DNA of 57,704 nt, from contig JAWKRR010000050.1 in the NCBI GenBank assembly GCA_041389525.1, positions 1 through 57,704 on the forward strand, read 5' to 3'. The stretch's first letter is position 1, and each line of letters begins with the position of its first letter. Position numbers and translations under genes: made by a program. Shown one piece after another: positions 34,505-42,482 of this stretch. The notes under the pieces are model-generated. The model did not search any database. It saw only the letters and a list, made by a program, of their open reading frames with translations, and was not told where the DNA came from. This stretch comes from JACKFB01 sp041389525. GTDB taxonomy: Bacteria; Myxococcota_A; UBA9042; PHBI01; JACKFB01.

Positions 34505-36461
34505 CGCCGAGGCGCCGCTGTCGGACGACGCAGGCGCTGTCGAGCGACTGGAGAGGATTTCCGGCCTGTGGCGGCGCGAGCGGGACACCGTGCGCGCGCG
34601 GTTCGCCGCCGAGCGCCGCGGTCTCACCCTGGCCGAGCGGGTCGCTCGCGGCGTGGCCCTGACCGACCTGGAGATCGACGAGACCGACACGGCCGCGGGC
34701 GGGAGGCTGCTCTGCTGGCTTATCTCGCGCCGCCCGGAGGGGCTGGGGTTCACGCGCTTCGGGCCTGGCGACCCCGTCCGCCTCTGGTGGGACGACCCCG
34801 ACGGCCCCGACGCCATCCGCGCCACCGTCGGCAGGCGCCGCGGCGACCGGCTGGCCGTCATCGTGGACGACGGGCTGCCGGACCGCTTCGACGACCCGGG
34901 CTTCCGCCTCGACGCCGACGCGCCGGAGACCACGTTCGACCGCGGCGCCCACGCGCTCACGGCCTTCGCCCACGCCAAAGGCGGCTCCGACGCCGCGCGG
35001 CTCCGCGAGGTCTTCTACGGCGCCGACCGCCCCATCTCCGAGCACGCCGGGCCGCTCACCTACTTCGACGCGGCCCTCGACGCCTCGCAAAAAGAAGCAG
35101 TCCGCGCCTCGCTAGAGTCCTTCCCGGTGGCGCTGATCCACGGCCCGCCGGGCACCGGCAAGACCCGCACCCTCATCGAGGCCATCCGTCAGGCCATCGC
35201 CCGAGGCGAGCGCGTCTTGGCGACGGCCGCGAGCAACACCGCGGTCGATAACCTCGCCGAGCGCCTCGCCGCCGCGGGGGTTCGGGTCGTCCGCCTGGGC
35301 CACCCCGCGCGCGTCGCCGACGCGGTGATGCCGCGCACCCTCGACGCCCTGCTCGAGTCCACCGAGGCCTGGCGGCTGACCCGCCGCTGGATCATCGAGG
35401 CCGCCCAGCTGCGTCGGACCATTCAGTCACGCAGCGCCCGCGGAACCCTCAGCCGGGACGAGCGGCGCACGCTCAACCAGGAGGCCTGGCGCCTCAACCG
35501 CGACGCCCGAGACCAACTGCGGGCTGCCGAATCGACGATCCTCGAGCAGGCCGAGGTCATCTGCGCGACCGCCGCCGGGGCCGACGCCTACGTCCTGGCC
35601 GGCCGCCAGTTCGACCTCGTCGCCCTGGACGAGGCGACCCAGGCCCCCGACCCCATGGCGCTTGTGGCCTTGGCCCGCGGGCGCCGCGCCGTCTTGGCCG
35701 GCGACCCCTGCCAGCTCCCGCCGACGGTCATCGATGAATCGGCCGCCCGCGCTGGGCTCGGCGTGACGCTGTTCGAGCGCCTGCAGGCCCGCTTGGGCGC
35801 CGGCTTCGCCAGCCTGCTCACCGTGCAGCGGCGCATGGCCACCGAGCTGATGGCCTTCCCGTCGGCCGCGCTCTACGGCGGCCGCCTCACCGCCGACCCC
35901 GCCGTCGCCGGCCACCGCCTGGAGCAGCTGCCGGGCGTGGCGGCCGACCCCATTCGCCCAGGCCCCCTCTGCTTTATCGACACGGCCGGCAAAGGCTACG
36001 ACGAGGCGCGCGCGACCGACCACCCCAGCCTGTCGAACCCCGGGCAAGCCGACCGCACCGCGCGCGAGGTCCGTCGCCTGCTGGGCCGTGGCCTCCCCGC
36101 CGCGGACCTCGCCGTCATCACGCCCTACGACGCCCAAGCGCGAGCCCTCCGCGCGTCGCTGCACGACGTGGCGGGCCTCGAGATCGGGACCGTCGACGGC
36201 TTTCAGGGCCGCGAGAAAGAGGCAGTCATCGTCGACCTCGTGCGCTCCAACGAGGCCGGCGAGCTCGGCTTTCTGCGCGACGTCCGCCGGATGAACGTCG
36301 CGCTCACGCGGGCGCGCCGCTTCCTGCTGGTCATCGGCGACAGCGCGACCCTGGGCCGACACCCCTTCTACGCCGCATTTCTCGAGTCCGCCGAGGCGCA
36401 GGGCGCGTGGCTGAGCGCCTGGACCGACGAGGCGCCGCCCTTCGAAGTCCCGGTGGCTTAG
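34497..36461 (+). CDS. UPF1/IGHMBP2-like SF1 helicase
   Basis: 654 residues of superfamily 1B. Residues ~1-200 form a beta-barrel-containing N-terminal region (FTRFGPGDPVRLWWDD). The motor motifs are IHGPPGTGKTRTLIEAIRQA (Walker A, ~214), TAASNTAVDNLAERL, LVALDEATQAPDP (Walker B, ~378), LAGDPCQLPPTV, LLTVQRRM, VITPYDAQARALR, GTVDGFQGREKEAVIVDLVR (~565) and RRMNVALTRARR (~598). Length fits IGHMBP2-like bacterial homologues. The ATG at 34497 overlaps the end of the SNF2 gene (ATGCCTGA), so it is coupled to it. 5'-3' RNA/DNA unwinding is expected from the family; the biological target is unknown. Confidence 0.92.
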   Translation: MPDAEAPLSDDAGAVERLERISGLWRRERDTVRARFAAERRGLTLAERVARGVALTDLEIDETDTAAGGRLLCWLISRRPEGLGFTRFGPGDPVRLWWDDPDGPDAIRATVGRRRGDRLAVIVDDGLPDRFDDPGFRLDADAPETTFDRGAHALTAFAHAKGGSDAARLREVFYGADRPISEHAGPLTYFDAALDASQKEAVRASLESFPVALIHGPPGTGKTRTLIEAIRQAIARGERVLATAASNTAVDNLAERLAAAGVRVVRLGHPARVADAVMPRTLDALLESTEAWRLTRRWIIEAAQLRRTIQSRSARGTLSRDERRTLNQEAWRLNRDARDQLRAAESTILEQAEVICATAAGADAYVLAGRQFDLVALDEATQAPDPMALVALARGRRAVLAGDPCQLPPTVIDESAARAGLGVTLFERLQARLGAGFASLLTVQRRMATELMAFPSAALYGGRLTADPAVAGHRLEQLPGVAADPIRPGPLCFIDTAGKGYDEARATDHPSLSNPGQADRTAREVRRLLGRGLPAADLAVITPYDAQARALRASLHDVAGLEIGTVDGFQGREKEAVIVDLVRSNEAGELGFLRDVRRMNVALTRARRFLLVIGDSATLGRHPFYAAFLESAEAQGAWLSAWTDEAPPFEVPVA

Positions 36462-36465
36462 ACTC

Positions 36466-37044
36466 TCAGGCCCGCGCGGACAGCAGCAGGTTCGTCGCCT
36501 GCGTCATGTGGGCGATCACGCCCTCGACGTCCTGCAGGCCGCCCATCCAGCCCACCAGCGCGGCGAACCAGATCTGCTGCAGCAAGAAGCCCATCTGCTC
36601 TTCGTCGGCGGCCAGCTCGGCCGGGCGCTCCGGGTCCAGCGTCTCTCCGCGCATCGAGGCCGCGACGAGGCGCGTGATGCGGCCGTGGTGTCGCAGGACC
36701 TTCTCCGCCGTGTCCGGCACGCCGCACGCGACGGCGCGCAGCACCGCCCGCGCGAAGTTCGGACGGGCGATCATCGCGCGAGTAGCCAGCGTGAAGAAGT
36801 AGACGACCCGCTCGGCGGGCGTCTCGCCGCGCGCCGGGTGAACCGCCATCAGCTCCTCGAACTTGCCCGCCTCCAGCTCCAAGCCGGCGACCAGGATGTC
36901 CTCTTTGCTGCGGAAGCGGTTGTAAAGCGTCCCCAACGCCACGCCGGACTGGGCGGCGACATCGCGCAGTCGGACGGCCTCGAAGCCACCCTCCTCCGCA
37001 AGTTGAACGGCGCTCTCGATGATACGGCGGGCTCTTTCTTCCAT
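36466..37044 (-). CDS. TetR-family transcriptional regulator
   Basis: 192 residues. The N-terminal helix-turn-helix is canonical: RARRIIESAVQLAEEGGFEA followed by VRLRDVAAQSGVALGTLYNRF and RSKEDILVAG. The helical ligand-binding domain is unassigned; FLLQQIWFAALVGWMGG near the C-terminus is typical of lipid/fatty-acid-type TetR repressors, but the ligand is not known. The ATG at 37044 is preferred over 37050 because AGGGA then has a 6-base spacing. Divergent from the cupin-like oxygenase at 37150, its likely target; converges on the SF1 helicase, 4 bases apart. Confidence 0.9.
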   Translation of the reverse strand: MEERARRIIESAVQLAEEGGFEAVRLRDVAAQSGVALGTLYNRFRSKEDILVAGLELEAGKFEELMAVHPARGETPAERVVYFFTLATRAMIARPNFARAVLRAVACGVPDTAEKVLRHHGRITRLVAASMRGETLDPERPAELAADEEQMGFLLQQIWFAALVGWMGGLQDVEGVIAHMTQATNLLLSARA

Positions 37045-37079
37045 GCCCATTCCCTGGCGCGGAACGTCCCCCGTGTCAA

Positions 37080-37121
37080 GACGCCACGCCGCGGTCGGCG
37101 CTTCCCGGGGCAGGTGGCGTC
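37080..37121. promoter_or_regulatory. Inverted repeat in tetR/cupin divergent promoter
   Basis: GACGCCAC (37080-37087) and GTGGCGTC (37114-37121) are perfect 8-bp inverted arms 26 bases apart, in the 105-base gap between the TetR and cupin-like genes. They could be paired half-sites for TetR binding or a hairpin; the spacing is longer than the usual TetR operator. Confidence 0.35.
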
Positions 37122-37149
37122 GGTGTAAATTCGCTGCCGGAGGTAAGAA

Positions 37150-38088
37150 ATGGGCGAGAACTATCGTGGCCCCGGCCTCGCGTTCGACACGGCGGCGTTC
37201 GAGCCCATGCGCATCATGCCGGTGCGGCACACCCTCATGGGCCACCCGCTGCTGGAGCTGCCGCGCCTGGTCGAGCTGGGCCGTCGCCTCGGCGCGTCCG
37301 GCTCAGTGCGCTACCACGACGACAAGGCCCAGGCGGCCACCGACTTCGTCAAGGCCGCGGACCTGCACCGCGTGGACCGCCCGGTGGCCGACGTCATCGC
37401 CGACATCGAGAACGCCGGGGCCTGGATGGCGCTGCACAACGTCCAGCAAGACCCCGAATACCGAGGGCTGGTCGACGAGGTCCTCGACTGCGTCAGGCCG
37501 ACCATCGAGCGCAAGGACGGCCCCATGCACCACCGCGGCGGCTGGATCTTCATCACCTCGCCGGGGGCGGTGACCCCCTACCACATGGACCACGAGCACA
37601 ACTTCATCCTGCAAGTGCGCGGCTCCAAGCGCATCCACGTCTTTGACGCGCTGGACCGCAGCATCGTGAGCGAGCGCGCCCTGGAGGCCTTCCACCACTG
37701 GGGCTCGCGCGAGCTGATGGGCTGGAGTCAGGAGATCCAGGACAAGGCGCACATCTTCGACGCGACGCCCGGCATGGGCGCCTACATGCCCGTGACCTCG
37801 CCGCACTGGGTGCAGAACGGCCCGGAGGTATCGATCACGCTCTCCTGCACCTACTACAGCCCCGAGACCCGGCGGCGAAAGCGGCTGCACCAAGCCAACG
37901 CGGCGCTGAGGGCGCGCGGGCTCTCGCCCTCACCCGTGGGCGCGCACCCGCTGCGAGACCGCGCCAAAGACGCCGCCTACCACGCGTTTCAGCAGGCGCG
38001 GACGCGGCTCAAGCGAGCCCGCGGGCAGGTCGTGCACTCGCTGGATGTGCCCTACGCCGAGTCGCACACGCAGATCTACGGCGCGTAG
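37150..38088 (+). CDS. JmjC/cupin-like Fe(II) dioxygenase-type protein
   Basis: 312 residues with a double-stranded beta-helix. TPYHMDHEHNFILQVRGSKR gives His145 and Asp147 of an HxD facial triad, and PVTSPHWVQNGPEVSITLS supplies the distal His219, so Fe(II) binding looks intact. It resembles cupin_8/JmjC-like proteins that hydroxylate protein or small-molecule substrates with 2-oxoglutarate; some in this group are annotated only as regulators. A conserved FHHWGSRELMGWS loop lies between. A basic helical tail (residues ~260-300) follows. GGAGGTAAG precedes the ATG. Divergent from a TetR gene. Confidence 0.78.
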   Translation: MGENYRGPGLAFDTAAFEPMRIMPVRHTLMGHPLLELPRLVELGRRLGASGSVRYHDDKAQAATDFVKAADLHRVDRPVADVIADIENAGAWMALHNVQQDPEYRGLVDEVLDCVRPTIERKDGPMHHRGGWIFITSPGAVTPYHMDHEHNFILQVRGSKRIHVFDALDRSIVSERALEAFHHWGSRELMGWSQEIQDKAHIFDATPGMGAYMPVTSPHWVQNGPEVSITLSCTYYSPETRRRKRLHQANAALRARGLSPSPVGAHPLRDRAKDAAYHAFQQARTRLKRARGQVVHSLDVPYAESHTQIYGA

Positions 38089-38161
38089 CGAGGCGACGAC
38101 CAGCAGCTTGCGGCGGCACTTAAGTCGCGATAGACAGCCGCGCTCTTCGCAGGGGGGAATT

Positions 38162-39487
38162 ATGGTCAGGTCGCCGTCGTGGGCGTGGGTCGTCGTGGGT
38201 CTTGTGGCGTTCAGCGTCACCGGGTGCGGCGACGAGGTGCCGGTGGTCTCGACCCTGGGCGTCGGCGAGGATCTGCCCATCGGCGAGCTCGAGGGCGACA
38301 AGGCCGACGGCGTCTGGGGCCACGCGGTCGAATGCAAGCCGATCCCCAACCTGCCTGCGCTGGCCGACCCGGAGATCGTCGTCAGCCTCGACGGCTTGAC
38401 CCTGCACCTGCGCGACCGCGCCGGCACCTACGACCGCGTCTTCCCCATCGGCCCCGGCGCCTTCGAGAAGGGCGTGAGCCTCACCCCGACGTCAGAGAAA
38501 GCAGTCGGCGGCGTCTTCTACACGCGCACCGACCTGCCCCCGGTCTCCGACGGCCCGACGCCCGCCCAGGCGCGCTGGGGCTGGAACCAGGTCTGCCGCA
38601 TGTGGTGGACCAACGAGGTCGGGCGCAAGACCCCGGTCTTCGCCGGCCTGCCCTTCATCCGCCTCGACGGCCACACCAGCGCCGCCTACGCCATCCACGG
38701 CCCCGTCGACAACTACACCCTCCCCAGCGGCGGAAACCTGCGCCGCGGCTTCGTCAGCCACGGCTGCATCCGCATGGACGCCGCCGACGTCGTCGAGGTC
38801 TACGCCCGCATCCTCGGCCGCAAGACCCCCGTCCGCATCCAGAAGGCGGTCGAGCGCATCGACGGCGGCCTCGCGATCGACGTGAAGGACCGCTTCATCG
38901 GGGCCGAGTGCGCGGCGGACTCCGACTGCGCCTACCCCGGCGGCTGGTGCCGCACCAACCCCTACTCGGCCCGCGGCGTCTGCACGCTCGCCTGCGACCT
39001 CTCCTGCCCCGACCGCGCCGGCTACCCGACCACCTTCTGCGTCGACGAGCCCGGCACCTCGGGCGGCATGTGCGTCCTGAAGGCCCTGGCCCAGAACGCC
39101 ATGTGCGCGCCCTACGACCACCACGTCTGGCGAGGCGGCGTCCCGCGGCACAACCAGCCCTCGAAGAAGGCCGACGTCTGCGTGCCCGGGACCGCCGGCT
39201 GGATGGGCGACCGCTGCCTCGCCGACGCCGAATGCACCGGCGGGATCTGCCAACCCGTGGCCGACGCGGGCGCCGGCATCTGCACCCAGTCCTGCCAGAA
39301 GTACTGCCCCGATCTGGCAGGCCACGCCTCGACCTTCTGCGTCGCGGGCGCCCCCGGCAGCGGCCTCACCGGCCAGTGCGCGGCCGTCTGCGCCAGCAAC
39401 GACGACTGCGCCATCGGCACCACCTGCGAGGAGGAGCCCCGCGTCGGCCAGCCCTCGGTCACCCGCTCGGTCTGCCTGCCTTACTGA
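38162..39487 (+). CDS. L,D-transpeptidase (YkuD-type) lipoprotein with Cys-rich tail
   Basis: 441 residues. Signal peptide with lipobox Cys22 (AFSVTGC), then a YkuD-type catalytic domain (~60-245): IVVSLDGLTLHLRDRAG, GGVFYTRTD, YAIHGPVDN and the active-site SHGCIRMDAADVVEVYARIL with nucleophile Cys202 and His200. Such enzymes form 3-3 peptidoglycan crosslinks or attach proteins to the wall. The C-terminal ~180 residues are Cys-rich, with CAADSDCAYPGGWC, CLADAECTGGIC and CASNDDCAIGTTC modules like those of the Cys-rich lipoprotein at 22655. AGGGGGG precedes the ATG. Periplasm- or surface-located. Confidence 0.88.
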   Translation: MVRSPSWAWVVVGLVAFSVTGCGDEVPVVSTLGVGEDLPIGELEGDKADGVWGHAVECKPIPNLPALADPEIVVSLDGLTLHLRDRAGTYDRVFPIGPGAFEKGVSLTPTSEKAVGGVFYTRTDLPPVSDGPTPAQARWGWNQVCRMWWTNEVGRKTPVFAGLPFIRLDGHTSAAYAIHGPVDNYTLPSGGNLRRGFVSHGCIRMDAADVVEVYARILGRKTPVRIQKAVERIDGGLAIDVKDRFIGAECAADSDCAYPGGWCRTNPYSARGVCTLACDLSCPDRAGYPTTFCVDEPGTSGGMCVLKALAQNAMCAPYDHHVWRGGVPRHNQPSKKADVCVPGTAGWMGDRCLADAECTGGICQPVADAGAGICTQSCQKYCPDLAGHASTFCVAGAPGSGLTGQCAAVCASNDDCAIGTTCEEEPRVGQPSVTRSVCLPY

Positions 39488-39552
39488 GCGGGGCGCTGCG
39501 GGCGGCAGGCGCGCCCTCGCGGTCCGGCCCGGTCTGACGCTACGATGGCGTC

Positions 39553-40950
39553 ATGCTGCACTGGACGCGATGGGGCGCGCTGGCGCTCGCCGGGATCTCG
39601 GGCTGTGATGGCTCGGGCTGGGTTTGGGGCCTCGTTGTGTTCGGCGCCGCCTCGCTTTTTTTTATGTGGGGCGGTCCGAGGTCGACGCGAAAGCCGCGGC
39701 TGGGCGACCTCCTCTCCAAGCTCGGCCCGGGAAAGCGCGGCGAGCCGGTCCGCGTCGAGCCGCTACGGCCCCGCCGCCGTGACACCGGCGCCTTCCGCGC
39801 GACCGCCGACCCCGAGCCCGCCCCGCCGCTGCCCGGCGACGACGTCCAGTTCACCGTCTACCGCCCCGACGCCATCGCGCCCGAGCGCTGGACCGACCTG
39901 CTGGTCTTCGCCCACCTCGCCCGCCAGCGCCCCGACGCCCCTCCGGACGCCCCCGACCCCCTGGACGAGGTGCGCCGCCAAGCCGCCGCCTTCCTCGGCG
40001 AAGCCCTCCCCCACTTCGCCGATCTGCGCGCCGACGCCGCCGCCGCCGTCCCCCGCGAGGGCGAGCTCGTCCTCGTCCCCACCATCGAGGGCGTCCGCTT
40101 CAACCCGCCCCAACGCAGCGTCCTCTGGCTCGAAGACGTCCACGCCGAGCGCTTCAAGATGTTCGCCTCGCCCGCCCTCGACGGCCAGACCGCCCGCGGC
40201 CGCCTCCTGGTCCGCCTCGGCGCCATCGTGCTCGCCGACATCCCGCTGGCCATCCCGGTGCGCGCTGACGCACCCCAAAACACCCAGGTGCTGCCTGCCG
40301 AATCGGGCACTCCCTACCGCCGCATCTTCGCCAGCTACAGCCACCGCGACGTCGAGGTCGTCCACCAGTTCGAGCGCTACGCCAAAGGCATCGGCGACCG
40401 CTACCTCCGCGACGTCGTCCACCTCCGCTCGGGCGAGGTCTGGTCCGAGGCCCTCGAGCGCCTCATCGACGAGGCCGACGTGTTCCAGCTCTTCTGGTCG
40501 CAGCACTCCATGCGCTCGCCCTACGTCCGCCAGGAGTGGGAGTACGCCCTGGCGCTCGCCCGCCCGAACTTCGTCCGCCCCACCTACTGGACCCGCCCGC
40601 TGCCCGAGGACCCCGCCGCCAACCTGCCGCCCCAAGCCCTGCGCGACCTGGAGTTCGGCTACATCGGGACCGAGGACGAGGGCGCGGTGCCTCCCCCCGC
40701 CCTGGGGCCCGACGCGCCGCCGGGTAGCCCCCCAACCGACCAGGAAAAATCAGCCCACTCGCGCGACGGCCTCACCCCCACAACACAGCCCGAGATCCGT
40801 CGCCGCGTCCCGGTCACCGGCTCCTACACCCTGTCCGCAGAACCCCAGAGACGCTTCCCATCCCTGCCCTGGGCCCTGCTCGGCGGCGCGCTCTTCGCCG
40901 CGGCCTTCGCCCTCATCGCCTGGGCGGTCCAACGCTGCGGCGGCGGCTGA
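39553..40950 (+). CDS. Membrane-anchored TIR-domain protein
   Basis: 465 residues. The N-terminus has a signal-like segment with a possible lipobox (LALAGISGC, Cys18) and a second hydrophobic run (~22-40). Residues ~95-245 are a beta-rich domain often paired with TIR (DDVQFTVYRPDAIAPERWTD, LLVFAHL). The TIR-like domain (~253-350) shows YRRIFASYSHRDVEVVHQF, LRSGEVWSEALERLIDEADV and FQLFWSQHSMRSPYVRQEWE. A Pro-rich stretch leads to a C-terminal transmembrane segment (~437-458). TIR domains may be NADases in defence or scaffolds; the catalytic Glu cannot be assigned with certainty. Stands alone. Confidence 0.8.
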   Translation: MLHWTRWGALALAGISGCDGSGWVWGLVVFGAASLFFMWGGPRSTRKPRLGDLLSKLGPGKRGEPVRVEPLRPRRRDTGAFRATADPEPAPPLPGDDVQFTVYRPDAIAPERWTDLLVFAHLARQRPDAPPDAPDPLDEVRRQAAAFLGEALPHFADLRADAAAAVPREGELVLVPTIEGVRFNPPQRSVLWLEDVHAERFKMFASPALDGQTARGRLLVRLGAIVLADIPLAIPVRADAPQNTQVLPAESGTPYRRIFASYSHRDVEVVHQFERYAKGIGDRYLRDVVHLRSGEVWSEALERLIDEADVFQLFWSQHSMRSPYVRQEWEYALALARPNFVRPTYWTRPLPEDPAANLPPQALRDLEFGYIGTEDEGAVPPPALGPDAPPGSPPTDQEKSAHSRDGLTPTTQPEIRRRVPVTGSYTLSAEPQRRFPSLPWALLGGALFAAAFALIAWAVQRCGGG

Positions 40951-41021
40951 TCGACAGCCCCCGACCCGCCCGCTATCCTCTGGCCACGCGGCCCACGCCC
41001 CAGGTCGCGCGGAGGTCGCTC

Positions 41022-42482
41022 TTGGAACCGGTTCGATTCTGGCTCAACGGCACGCTCGTCGAAGAGGCCGCCGCCTCCCCCACGACGACCCTGCTCGACT
41101 ACCTGCGGCGCGACCTGCGCCAAACCGGGACCAAAGAAGGCTGCGCCGAGGGCGACTGCGGCGCGTGCACCGTCGCCGTCCTCGACCCCGAGGGGCCAAG
41201 CGGCGGGCGGTGGCGCGCCATCAACGCCTGCCTCGTGCTGCTGCCCATGGTCCACGGCCGCCACCTGGTGACCGTCGAGGGCCTGCGTAAAGACGGCGAG
41301 TACCACCCGGTCCAGCACGCGCTCGCGAAGGCCATGGGCTCGCAGTGCGGCTACTGCACGCCCGGCGTCGTCATGTCGATGTTCGAGGCCTGCTACCGCC
41401 AGGACCTCGATGAGGACTGGCAGATCGACGATCAGATGTGCGGCAATCTTTGCCGTTGCACGGGCTATCGCCCCATCCGCGACGCGGCGCTGGCCATCGC
41501 CGGCCTCGCGCCCGACGACCCCTTCTCGCGCCAAGCGGCCGCCCGCACCGCCCCCGCGCCCGCCCTCGCCTACGAGGCCCACGGCCAGAGGTTCTTCGCG
41601 CCCACCACGCTGGACGCGCTCTTCGACATCCTCGAGGCCAACCCCGACCACACGCTGGTCACGGGAGCCACCGATCTCGGGCTGGCGGTCACCAAGCGGC
41701 GCGAGCGCTTCGCCTGCCTGGTCTCGCTGGAGTCCATCGCCGAGCTGCGCTTGGTCGAGACGCGCCCGGACACGCTGTCCCTGGGCGCGGGGCTCTCGCT
41801 GTCGGATCTGGAGGCCATCACGACCCGGATGCTGCCGCCCCTGGCGCGGATGCTGCGCTACTTCGGCGCCCGCCAGATCAAGAACCGCGCGACCCTCGGC
41901 GGAAACCTCGCCAACGCCTCGCCCATCGGCGACACGCCGCCGGTGCTGCTCGCGCTCGACGCCACGGTCATCGCGCGCTCGAAAGCCGGCGAGCGGGCGA
42001 TCCCCATCGACGCGTTCTTCCTCGGCTACCGAAAGACCGCGCTGGCGCCTGGGGAGATCGTGGCCCGGGTCGAGGTGCCGTCGATCCCGTCGGACGCGCG
42101 GGTCGGCGTCTACAAGGTGTCGAAGCGGCGCGAGCTGGACATCAGCGCGGTGTGCGCGGCGATGATGGTGCGGGTCGCCGACGACGGGGAGATCACGTCG
42201 GCGCGGGTGGCCTACGGCGGCATGGCGGCGACGCCGGCGCGGGCCCGCGCGGTCGAGGCGCTGCTGGTCGGGCGGCCCTTCGAGGCGGCGACCTTTGAGG
42301 CCGCCGCCCCGGCCATCGACAAGGACTTCCAGCCCATCGACGACCACCGCGGGTCGGCGTGGTACCGGCAGACCGTGGCGAAGAATCTGCTGCGCGGGTT
42401 TTACGAAGAGACCAAGAGCGCGCGCTTCCGCCCGCTGCCGGAGGCGCCCTCGGGCACGGTCCAGGTGGAGGTGGCGTCGTGA
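41022..42482 (+). CDS. xdhA: Xanthine dehydrogenase small subunit (2Fe-2S + FAD)
   Basis: 486 residues. Two [2Fe-2S] clusters are visible: KEGCAEGDCGACTVAV and, later, QCGYCTPGVVM with CGNLCRCTGYRPI. The FAD-binding domain follows from about residue 185 (LVTGATDLGLAVTKRR, TLGGNLANASPIGD), then a CO-dehydrogenase-flavoprotein-type C-terminus. It passes electrons from the molybdenum subunit to NAD+. The TTG at 41022 is the start: GGAGG lies 7 bases upstream and the conserved RFWLNG follows at once. It overlaps xdhB by GTGA. With XdhB it oxidises hypoxanthine/xanthine to urate. No xdhC chaperone gene is in the window. Confidence 0.95.
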   Translation: MEPVRFWLNGTLVEEAAASPTTTLLDYLRRDLRQTGTKEGCAEGDCGACTVAVLDPEGPSGGRWRAINACLVLLPMVHGRHLVTVEGLRKDGEYHPVQHALAKAMGSQCGYCTPGVVMSMFEACYRQDLDEDWQIDDQMCGNLCRCTGYRPIRDAALAIAGLAPDDPFSRQAAARTAPAPALAYEAHGQRFFAPTTLDALFDILEANPDHTLVTGATDLGLAVTKRRERFACLVSLESIAELRLVETRPDTLSLGAGLSLSDLEAITTRMLPPLARMLRYFGARQIKNRATLGGNLANASPIGDTPPVLLALDATVIARSKAGERAIPIDAFFLGYRKTALAPGEIVARVEVPSIPSDARVGVYKVSKRRELDISAVCAAMMVRVADDGEITSARVAYGGMAATPARARAVEALLVGRPFEAATFEAAAPAIDKDFQPIDDHRGSAWYRQTVAKNLLRGFYEETKSARFRPLPEAPSGTVQVEVAS

